Below, piece by piece: positions 27,454-34,745 of a DNA stretch of 37,869 nt (its first letter is position 1; each line of letters starts with the position of its first letter). Under the pieces are notes generated by a model. The model was not told where the DNA came from. It did not search any database and saw only the letters and a list, made by a program, of their open reading frames with translations. Source of the DNA: an uncultured Ruminococcus sp. (GTDB lineage: Bacteria > Bacillota > Clostridia > Oscillospirales > Ruminococcaceae). Both the position numbers and the translations under genes were made by a program. The stretch covers positions 1 to 37,869 of the forward strand of contig CAMHMM010000002.1 of the NCBI GenBank assembly GCA_946186215.1. Direction: 5' to 3'.

Positions 27454-28484
27454 TGAGCCGAAAGCGTGTCGGCCATGAGCCGTGCCAGCTCGGCACAGTC
27501 ATGAAAATCCTCAAGCCGTGCAAGGCACGAGGGCGTGTGCAGGTAGCGGCACGGTACGGATATTGCAGTTGTCCGCACGCCGTCTCCCGAAATATTGATG
27601 GCTCCGCTGTCGTTCCCGCCAGCCACAACGGTCTTTGTCTGCCATTTTATGCCGTTTTCCTCAGCGATACGCCTCGACATCTCAAAAAGCTCACGGTCGT
27701 ATATGGTGGATCTGTCCATGAAGGAAACGACCGCTCCCTTACCCAGCTCGCAGCACCTTGCAGCGCCCTCGGAAAGAGGGATATCCGCCGCAGTGGTGGC
27801 TTCGAGCACAATTGCGAAGTCGGGCTCGGTGATGTATGCCGCAGTCCTCGCACCCCGCAGACCTACCTCCTCCTGTGTCACAAAGGTAAAGGTAGTATCG
27901 TATTCAAGGGCGTTTTCAAGGATGAGCGCCAGCATTACAGCGCATCCCGCCCTGTCGTCTATGGCCTTTGAGATGATGCCCCCGTCCGCAGTGACCGTAT
28001 AGCCGTCACGGAAGTAAAGCACATCCCCGGAGCGTATGTATCTGAGCGCATCCTCTCTGTCTGCCGCACCTATATCCGCATAGAGCTTGTCAAAGGAAGC
28101 AGGCGTTTTCTTTTCCTCGTCGCTCAGGTTATGTACCGCCTTTGAGCCCACCGCTGCGGTAAGGCCGCTTTCGGTCACCACCGTCCTGCCGATGACCGCA
28201 TCCGCACTGACACCGCCTACGCAGTCCAGTGCGATCGTGCCGTCCTCGTTTATATATGTGGCGATAAGCCCCACTTCATCCATATGCGCTGATATGATAA
28301 GCTTTTTCGAGGGAGTCCTGCGCCCCTTGTAGCGGACGATCAGACAACCCAGAGGCGTGACCTCGTATTCGCATTTATCCGCTATCTTTGAGATTATGTA
28401 TTCTCTGACCTTTTCCTCTCTGCCCGAGGTGCCGTTTATCCTGCAGAGCTCTTCGAGAAGACTGTCAAGCAGTGCATTATTCAT
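27450..28484 (-). CDS. M42-family glutamyl aminopeptidase-like metallopeptidase (paralog 1)
   Basis: LIISAHMDEVGLIATYI, 'SKAIDDRAGCAVMLALI', 'FVTQEEVGLRGARTAAY', 'GGNDSGAINISGDGVRTTAISVPCRYLHTP'. RBS GGGGAGGTG before 28484. Confidence 0.9.
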   Translation of the reverse strand: MNNALLDSLLEELCRINGTSGREEKVREYIISKIADKCEYEVTPLGCLIVRYKGRRTPSKKLIISAHMDEVGLIATYINEDGTIALDCVGGVSADAVIGRTVVTESGLTAAVGSKAVHNLSDEEKKTPASFDKLYADIGAADREDALRYIRSGDVLYFRDGYTVTADGGIISKAIDDRAGCAVMLALILENALEYDTTFTFVTQEEVGLRGARTAAYITEPDFAIVLEATTAADIPLSEGAARCCELGKGAVVSFMDRSTIYDRELFEMSRRIAEENGIKWQTKTVVAGGNDSGAINISGDGVRTTAISVPCRYLHTPSCLARLEDFHDCAELARLMADTLSAQ

Positions 28485-29502
28485 CAGTGCCGCACCTCCC
28501 CGCAAAAGCCGCAGCGAGCTCGGTTATATTCATAAGGTCGGAAATATCAACGATCTCCGCAGGCGTGTGCATATACCGCAGCGGTATGGCAGCATATGCT
28601 GTTCTCACACCCGACCTGCTTATCGTGAAATAGTCCGCATTGGTGCCTGTGGTACCGTGCATCACTTCTGTCTGGTACGGAAGCGAAAGCTCCTGTGCGA
28701 TCCCCATGAGCCTGTCGGAAAGGGCTCTGTCGAGAGTCGGCGAAATGCCTATCATCGCACCGCCGCCGAGTTTGCCGCACTTTTCGGGCTTCTCGCCGCC
28801 GCACAGCGCAAAGCTTACATCCACCTCTAATGCGATATCGGGATCGATATGGTAAGCGCCCACTCTTGCACCTCTGCAGGTGACCTCCTCCTGTGTGGAG
28901 AGCATCACCGTCACCGAGCAGGGAAGCTCGCTTTCCTGCGAAAGCTTTTCAGCGACTGCGATCATCACAGCCGCGCCCGCTCTGTCGTCAAGGCCTGCAC
29001 CGCATATCCTGCCGCCAAGTATCTCCTCACAGGGGCTGTCAAAGGATACGGGATCGCCCTGCGTTATCCTGTCAGCGGCATCTGCAAGACCTGTGTCTAC
29101 CCACAGCTCATCGGGCTCCATGACCTTCTTTTCCTTTGCAAGATGCGGCGGCAGAGTGCAGACCGTCCCGCAGACATCGCCGTTCCTGCCGTGTATGATC
29201 ACTCTCTGTGCGGGCAGTATGCGTCGGTCAAGACCGCCTACCTGAGACACCTTTGCAAAGCCGCCGTCTACAGCACACACGATCATGCCGACACGGTCTA
29301 TGTGTGCATCAAGGAGCAGATGCAGCTTATCCGGCTTTCTTTCGCCGATATTTGCGATAACATTGCCTGCCTTTATATACACATCATCAGTGTATTTTCT
29401 GAGCTCTGCCGCACAGAACTCAGCTGCGGGGCTCTCGCTCCCGCTCACCGCATTTATTGATGCAAGCCTGCAGACGAGGCTTATAAATTCACTTTTTTCC
29501 AT
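28477..29502 (-). CDS. M42-family metallopeptidase (paralog 2)
   Basis: LLLDAHIDRVGMIVCAV, 'GAGLDDRAGAAVMIAVAEK', 'MLSTQEEVTCRGARVGAY', 'TGTNADYFTISRSGVRTAYAAIPLRYMHTP'. Confidence 0.88.
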   Translation of the reverse strand: MEKSEFISLVCRLASINAVSGSESPAAEFCAAELRKYTDDVYIKAGNVIANIGERKPDKLHLLLDAHIDRVGMIVCAVDGGFAKVSQVGGLDRRILPAQRVIIHGRNGDVCGTVCTLPPHLAKEKKVMEPDELWVDTGLADAADRITQGDPVSFDSPCEEILGGRICGAGLDDRAGAAVMIAVAEKLSQESELPCSVTVMLSTQEEVTCRGARVGAYHIDPDIALEVDVSFALCGGEKPEKCGKLGGGAMIGISPTLDRALSDRLMGIAQELSLPYQTEVMHGTTGTNADYFTISRSGVRTAYAAIPLRYMHTPAEIVDISDLMNITELAAAFAGRCGTDE

Positions 29503-29524
29503 TTTGACCTTTCTAAGAAAGCCC

Positions 29525-29896
29525 TCATATGTTGCTTTCCGCGTGTGTTTCACCAAGCCGGGCACGCCTGTAGGCATTCAGCGGGATGCGTATGCATTCA
29601 AAACGCTTTTTATCCGTTATGCCAAGCTTTTCCGCCAGCTCCTCGCAGGTGATGCTGTCGGCAGTCTCCCTGTCCGCTCCCGTGATCATCTGCGAAAAAA
29701 GGGATGCCGCGGCAACAGCCACCGAGCAGCCGTATATCTCATAGCCTGCCTGCTTTATCACGCCGTCTTCCTCTGCTATATCAAAGGTGATCATATCCCC
29801 GCAGAAGGGCGATGAATACTCCGCAGAACAGGATGGCGCATCAAGCCGCGCCGAATTGACGGGATGCAGGAAATTTTTTCTGAATAACTCGTTCAT
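29525..29896 (-). CDS. IscU/NifU-like iron-sulfur scaffold protein
   Basis: 'YSSPFCGDMITFDIAEEDGVIKQAGYEIYGCSVAVAAASLFSQMITG...KKRFECIRIPLNA' retains three Cys positions. Confidence 0.78.
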   Translation of the reverse strand: MNELFRKNFLHPVNSARLDAPSCSAEYSSPFCGDMITFDIAEEDGVIKQAGYEIYGCSVAVAAASLFSQMITGADRETADSITCEELAEKLGITDKKRFECIRIPLNAYRRARLGETHAESNI

Positions 29897-29908
29897 CCGA
29901 AAGCCCGC

Positions 29909-30397
29909 TTAATTTCTTGAAATATCTACCACATTGAGGAGTATCCCCGCAGGAGAGATATCCACCACGCCGTATGAGGGCGGGTTGCCGTCATGGGACA
30001 TGGATACAGAGCCCGGGTTGAAAAAGTAAAAGCCTTCCTCATAGCGCTCGAGCCGTGCATGAGTGTGGCCGAACATCGCTATCGTGCAGCCGCACATCTC
30101 CGCCAGCTCCCGCAGATGCCCCAGACCGCCCTTTACTCCCTGTATATGGCCGTGACAGAGATATATTTTCACATCTCCTGCCTCGACGACCTTTGTGGAA
30201 GGGAGCATGGATGAACGGTCGCAGTTGCCCGCAACCTGCTCTATGGGCAGATCGGGGTATTTCTCACGGACTATATCCATGTCGCTTTCACCGTCACCCA
30301 GATGGATGACCATGTCGCAGCTGTCGTGCATCTTGTCGAGCACCTTTTCCACAACGCGCCTGTTCCCGTGGGAATCAGACAATACAAGTATCTTCAT
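29909..30397 (-). CDS. YfcE/MJ0936-type metallophosphoesterase
   Basis: MKILVLSDSHGNRRVVEKVL, VIHLGDGESD, 'VAGNCDR', 'LCHGH', 'MFGHTHARLE...FNPGSVSM'. Confidence 0.92.
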   Translation of the reverse strand: MKILVLSDSHGNRRVVEKVLDKMHDSCDMVIHLGDGESDMDIVREKYPDLPIEQVAGNCDRSSMLPSTKVVEAGDVKIYLCHGHIQGVKGGLGHLRELAEMCGCTIAMFGHTHARLERYEEGFYFFNPGSVSMSHDGNPPSYGVVDISPAGILLNVVDISRN

Positions 30398-30414
30398 TTG
30401 CTCTCCCCCGCACA

Positions 30415-31821
30415 TCAGAACCGTCTGTCACGGCGGACACGGCGTATGCGCTGCTTGCGCTTCTTATTTGCGGTTATCACTATGGCGATATAGCATATCA
30501 CCAGCGCCAGCGCTATTACCACTGCCGCTATGAACCATCCCGAGGTCAGAAAGCTCTTCGCCTTGTCCACATTGTAGCTCACCGACGAAAGCGTGACTGA
30601 GCGCTGTGCCACAAGATCCACCGTACAGATGGTCTCGCTCCGCGTTCCGCGGCCGTCGCTCACCTCATAGAAAAGCGAGTAGGAGCCGAATTTATCCCCC
30701 TCGTTTATAGGCGCATTGGCTGTGCCGTCGCTGTTGAGGCTTTCCTCGTCAAGCTCGATCTTGCTGAGTATCTTGTCGGGATCTATCTGATCCGACCATA
30801 TGCAGCTGTATTCCTCGCCGGTCACCAGACGGACGAAGTCGCTGTTGCCGCCGAAGCGCACCTGAAGCTCGCTGAGCTCCTTGCCCCGCTCTACTATCTG
30901 CTTGTAGCTCAGGTGCTCGAAGGCCCATTCATACAGCTTCTTGTGATCCTTATAATGATTGTATACGGTGTCGCCGTCCTCATCGGTCTGGGGCGAGCCC
31001 AGTGTGACAAGCAGGTAATGATTGCCGTCCTTTTCGCCGAGAGTGGCAAGATTTCTTCCGCATTCATCCAGAGTACCCGTCTTGAAGCCCTTTACATAGG
31101 GGTAATACTCATAGCTGTCGGGGTTTATCATGGAATTGGTGTGGTAGATATGCGCCCAGCCCTCGCCGTGGACATTGGTAGGCTGCATCTGGTAATCAAC
31201 GGTGCAGGCTATCTCCACAAGCTTAGGATAATAGTCAAGGGCATACTTTACGATCTTCGCCATGTCGTGGGCGTTGGTGAACTGGTTTTTGTCGAAAAGG
31301 CCGTGGGCGTTGGTGAAATGGGTGCCCGTGCAGCCTATCTCCTTTGCCTTGTTGTTCATCATCGCAACGAAATTCTGTGTGCTCTGGCCACCCACATTGT
31401 AGGCCAGCACCCCTGCGGATTCACAGGCGGATTTGAGCAGCAGCGAGTAAAGAAGATCCTTTACGGAGGTTATCTCTCCCCTTGTCAGGCCGACTGCGGA
31501 AGCGCCCGTGCCGTAAAGCTCGTCGAATACCGAGAGCGGTGCTTCATACATGGTAGTGTCGAGAGCATCCTCGGGGACATTGTCGAGCACCACCATAGCG
31601 GTAACGATCTTTGTGAGGGATGCGGGGTACATCTTTCTGTCCGCATCCTTTTCATAGACGATCACATCTTTGTCTGTATTCATCATAACTGCCGATTTGC
31701 TCGTTATCGCAAAATCGGGCGTGTAGGTCATGGCGCTTACTGCGGGGACACACTGCAAAAAAAAGAAAAAAGCCGTGACCATACATATCATGCCGGCAGT
31801 TATGCGGTTTATCATGTGCAT
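30415..31821 (-). CDS. D-alanyl-D-alanine carboxypeptidase (DacF/PBP5-like, S11)
   Basis: SLTKIVTAMVVL (SxxK), 'SLLLKSACESAGVLA' (at the SxN position), 'VKGFKTGTLDECG' (KTG), signal peptide and C-terminal TM. Confidence 0.9.
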   Translation of the reverse strand: MHMINRITAGMICMVTAFFFFLQCVPAVSAMTYTPDFAITSKSAVMMNTDKDVIVYEKDADRKMYPASLTKIVTAMVVLDNVPEDALDTTMYEAPLSVFDELYGTGASAVGLTRGEITSVKDLLYSLLLKSACESAGVLAYNVGGQSTQNFVAMMNNKAKEIGCTGTHFTNAHGLFDKNQFTNAHDMAKIVKYALDYYPKLVEIACTVDYQMQPTNVHGEGWAHIYHTNSMINPDSYEYYPYVKGFKTGTLDECGRNLATLGEKDGNHYLLVTLGSPQTDEDGDTVYNHYKDHKKLYEWAFEHLSYKQIVERGKELSELQVRFGGNSDFVRLVTGEEYSCIWSDQIDPDKILSKIELDEESLNSDGTANAPINEGDKFGSYSLFYEVSDGRGTRSETICTVDLVAQRSVTLSSVSYNVDKAKSFLTSGWFIAAVVIALALVICYIAIVITANKKRKQRIRRVRRDRRF

Positions 31822-31849
31822 AATGTTCTCCCCTTGCCGGTCTGTACGG

Positions 31850-32512
31850 CTATTTTTTCATACGGGCGGTGAGAGCCTTGATCTTCTTGCCCTCATTCGC
31901 AAAAAGCCGTTCATGCTCGGTAATGAGATTGTCCTCATCATCCTCTGCATGAAGATCGCGGGTGATATAGCATATATCAAAGCCCGATTCCTCAAAATAT
32001 ACGACGGAATCTTCAAAAAGCTCATCATCATCTGTCTTGAAGCGGATCTCTCCGTCGGGGGAGAGAAATTCTTTGTACTGCATCAGCTGGCGGGGATGGG
32101 TGAGTCTGCGCTTGTTGTGCTTTCCCCTGTTCCACGGGTTGCAGAAGTTGATGTAGATACGATCGATCCTGTCCTCGGGGGCAAAGACCTTTTCGATAAG
32201 TGACGCGTTCATCCGCAGAAGCATAACATTGTCGTGAGTTTTGTTCACTGCTGAAAACATCTGCTCGATATTGCGCCTTGCAACGCCCAGCATATCCGCC
32301 TTGATATCCGCTGCGATGATATTCGCATCCGGATATTTGAGTGCGTGCTGTGCGGCAAAGATCCCCTTTCCGCAGCCTATCTCCAGATAAAGGGGACGGT
32401 CGGTCACAGAAAATGCGCCGTGCCATCTGCCGCGCATCTCCTCGCCGTTTTCTATGTAATAGGGGCATACCTCCAGCTCGGGGCGTGCCCATTTCTTTCT
32501 TCTTATTCGCAT
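31850..32512 (-). CDS. trmB: tRNA (guanine-N7-)-methyltransferase
   Basis: LYLEIGCGKGIFAAQHA, 'DRIYINFCNPWNRGKHNKRRLTHPRQL', 'GEIRFKTDDDELFEDS'. Confidence 0.93.
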   Translation of the reverse strand: MRIRRKKWARPELEVCPYYIENGEEMRGRWHGAFSVTDRPLYLEIGCGKGIFAAQHALKYPDANIIAADIKADMLGVARRNIEQMFSAVNKTHDNVMLLRMNASLIEKVFAPEDRIDRIYINFCNPWNRGKHNKRRLTHPRQLMQYKEFLSPDGEIRFKTDDDELFEDSVVYFEESGFDICYITRDLHAEDDEDNLITEHERLFANEGKKIKALTARMKK

Positions 32513-32555
32513 TGGTTTTTCCTGAAATCTGTAATTTTATGTGTAATGAATTGCT

Positions 32556-32577
32556 CTCCCCCTGTTGCGAGGGGGAG
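32556..32577. repeat. Hairpin CTCCCCCT-gttgcg-AGGGGGAG 3' of the 32592 gene
   Basis: Perfect 8-bp stem, no T-tract on the minus strand, resembles the core of the 34.2-34.5 kb repeats. Confidence 0.4.
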
Positions 32578-32591
32578 GGTAGATGTCAAGG

Positions 32592-33188
32592 TCAGGCCTT
32601 GTTTTTCTGTATATTTCCGGCGCTGTCCTTCTTTACCGCCTTCTTGCCGAAATAGGTCGGTCTGAACCACTCCACATATATCTCCTCGATAGCCTCTATT
32701 GTATAGTCGTAGAGGAAGAAGATAAAGCTCACGAACACAAGCACGCCTATAGTGATGTATTTCCCGAGGAAGGAGAAGTTGGCAAAGAAATCGTAGATGC
32801 CGAAAAGGAATATGGTCACTCTGTACCAGATATATATCGCCGTCATGAACAGGCCGAATTTAACGGCAAGCTGCAGCGGCTTCGGGCGTATCTTCTGCAG
32901 AAACGGCAGAAGTATCGGGTAATAGCCGAAGAAAAATATAAATATGGTGGATGACTGCTTATCCGGAGTGAGGAAAAGCGACAGCAGCGAGACTGCAAAA
33001 TACGCCGCCCCTGCCCATGCCGGATCGACCTCGTGCGCCACGATTATCATCAGCGCACCCGCATATATGGGAATGGCAAAGCTCAGCAGCGGAAAAACGC
33101 CTGTAAAGAACATCAGTGTCAGGCTCAGTGAACAGACGATCCCGCCGATGGCCACCTTGTAGCTTTTGGTTTTATTGGACATATTCAA
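32592..33188 (-). CDS. Multi-pass integral membrane protein (possibly ECF S-component-like)
   Basis: 'KVAIGGIVCSLSLTLMFFTGVFPLLSFAIPIYAGALMIIVAHEVDPAWAGAAYFAVSLLSLFL', several TM helices. Confidence 0.6.
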   Translation of the reverse strand: MNMSNKTKSYKVAIGGIVCSLSLTLMFFTGVFPLLSFAIPIYAGALMIIVAHEVDPAWAGAAYFAVSLLSLFLTPDKQSSTIFIFFFGYYPILLPFLQKIRPKPLQLAVKFGLFMTAIYIWYRVTIFLFGIYDFFANFSFLGKYITIGVLVFVSFIFFLYDYTIEAIEEIYVEWFRPTYFGKKAVKKDSAGNIQKNKA

Positions 33189-33232
33189 CCCCTGGTAATG
33201 AATGCGCAGGATGTGCCGTGCATAACGAAAGT

Positions 33233-33374
33233 CCGGCCGCTATGCAAAGGGTGCATCCGGAGCCTGATGTATACAGGCAGTCGTGAGCTGTGCGCTCACC
33301 TTATCCGGCAGGCGGTGCGGCAAACGCCGCGCCGCCCCTCGCCGGACATTGCCCCATGACGGGGAATGCTTTTT
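33233..33374 (+). other. Hairpin cluster ending in a terminator-like stem plus T5; candidate structured RNA or repeat remnant
   Basis: CCGG..ATGCA/TGCAT..CCGG (33233-33260); GTGAGC/GCTCAC (33283-33299); TCCGGC[GGCGGTGCGGC-AAAC-GCCGCGCCGCC]GCCGGA (33304-33346); CATTgCCCC/GGGGAATG plus TTTTT (33347-33374). Confidence 0.4.
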
Positions 33375-33376
33375 AA

Positions 33377-34045
33377 TTATCTCTTCTTTGTGCGCACGCT
33401 TATGTAGTCGGAGCCCTCAACGGTGGTCCAGCTTCCTGCGATATATGCCTTTACGCAGAACTTGTAGCGGGTGTCGGGCTTGAGGCCTGTTACCTTGTAG
33501 GTGTGCTTGGTGGTCTCCTTGAGCTTCTTGAGCTTGCCCTTGCCGTCTACCTGATATACGGCATACTTCTTTGCAGCAGAGATATTGGTCCAGTCGAGGG
33601 TGATGCTCTTTGCCTCGCAGGCAGCCGTAACAACGGGCTTCATAACGGTGAGCATACCGTCGGTCTTTGCGGAAACATCAGCTACCTGACCGTCTATAAC
33701 GGGACGGATCATGAACTTGTAGGTAGTGCCCATTTTAAGGCCGGGGATGGAGATGGATGTGGACTTGGTGGTCTTGTACTTGGTATATTCGCCGTTTTTA
33801 TAGATATAGACTACATAGCCCTCTGCATTGGGAACGGTGTCCCACTTGAGAGTCATCTTGGTGCCGTTGGAGCCCGACTGAACCTTGAAATCATTGAGAG
33901 CAATGGTAAGAAAATCCTCATCGGTATAGCCTACATCGCCGTCATTCATATAGTACTCAGCTTCGAGTGCATAAACTGAAGGGGATGCCAGCATCCCGAC
34001 TGCAAGAAGTGCGGCCATAACTGCTGCTTTTCTGTTGACTGCCAT
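33377..34045 (-). CDS. Secreted protein with two fibronectin type III-like domains
   Basis: Signal peptide MAVNRKAAVMAALLAVGMLASPSVYALE. FN3-like 'MTLKWDTVPNAEGYVVYIYKNGEYTKYKTTKSTSISIPGLKMGTTYKFMIRPVI' and 'ITLDWTNISAAKKYAVYQVDGKGKLKKLKETTKHTYKVTGLKPDTRYKFCVKAY'. Confidence 0.8.
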   Translation of the reverse strand: MAVNRKAAVMAALLAVGMLASPSVYALEAEYYMNDGDVGYTDEDFLTIALNDFKVQSGSNGTKMTLKWDTVPNAEGYVVYIYKNGEYTKYKTTKSTSISIPGLKMGTTYKFMIRPVIDGQVADVSAKTDGMLTVMKPVVTAACEAKSITLDWTNISAAKKYAVYQVDGKGKLKKLKETTKHTYKVTGLKPDTRYKFCVKAYIAGSWTTVEGSDYISVRTKKR

Positions 34046-34100
34046 AATTATCACCTTTCTTTGTAAAACGGTCAAAAAGACGATCATAATACTATTAACA

Positions 34101-34129
34101 ATTATAATATATACGCCTGTAAATGTCAA
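34101..34129 (-). promoter_or_regulatory. Perfect-consensus sigma-A promoter TTGACA-N17-TATAAT for the FN3 gene
   Basis: Minus strand: TTGACA (34129-34124), 17-nt spacer, TATAAT (34106-34101). Confidence 0.85.
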
Positions 34130-34146
34130 GTTATTTAGAAAAATTG

Positions 34147-34629
34147 GCGGCGAAACGCCGCTGTTACCCGCGCTCTCATTTGAACTGTGACGCTCATTTG
34201 CAGCCCGAAACTTTAAAATGTTAAACGGTAACAGTAAGTTTGTCCGTTACCCCCTCCGCCTCGCTGCGCTCGGCACCTCCCCTTTCAGGGGCGGCAAGGC
34301 AGGCAGAGCCTGCACCCACCAGTACTTTCATTTGTCATTAAACGAACTTTTGATACTCGGAACTTTTAGTTAAAGCGCAGTTTCAGGCGTGACCACACTA
34401 ATAATGACTTGCCTCCCTTGAAAAGGGAGGGGGACCGTCGCCTTCAGGCGGTGGTGGTGGGATTCATTAACGAACCGAGCCCCTGATGAGCGTTCCCTTT
34501 CAAAATAGCATACGGGCAGCTGTCGGCCTTGCCGACTAAGTGTAAAATAATAATTGGCATAAAAGTTCCGGGCTGCAAATAAGCGTTACCTTTCAAATAA
34601 AAGTGCGGGTAACTGCAGGCTTTGCCTGC
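34147..34629. repeat. Composite inverted-repeat (MITE/REP-like) element, no ORF
   Basis: Arms 34163-34214 and 34562-34613 are inverted 52-mers, 44/52 identical. Each is followed 1 nt later by a 6-bp-stem/3-nt-loop hairpin (34147-34161; 34615-34629). Internal third half-copy with hairpin 34522-34536. Inner inverted pair ~34251-34298 / 34409-34462. Confidence 0.75.
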
Positions 34630-34632
34630 CGC

Positions 34633-34661
34633 TTGACATTTTCCGCGGTGTCTGCTATAAT
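34633..34661 (+). promoter_or_regulatory. Perfect-consensus sigma-A promoter TTGACA-N17-TATAAT for the ComM-like gene
   Basis: TTGACA 34633-34638, 17-nt spacer, TATAAT 34656-34661. Confidence 0.85.
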
Positions 34662-34745
34662 TTTTACATTACGGGATAACAGGGCAGCAGCGGCCGACGG
34701 CGCAATGACAGAGTTCATCTCCCGTGTAATGATCGGAGAAATAAG

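Noticed and set aside
29525-29896. Complete Fe-S assembly operon
   Set aside because: Only an IscU-like gene is present; no cysteine desulfurase or regulator nearby.
30913-31872. 319-aa plus-strand ORF over the DacF-like gene
   Set aside because: Antisense to a well-supported S11 carboxypeptidase; no recognisable motifs or RBS.
34249-34462. CRISPR array
   Set aside because: Repeats here are inverted and few, with no regular repeat-spacer pattern and no cas genes.
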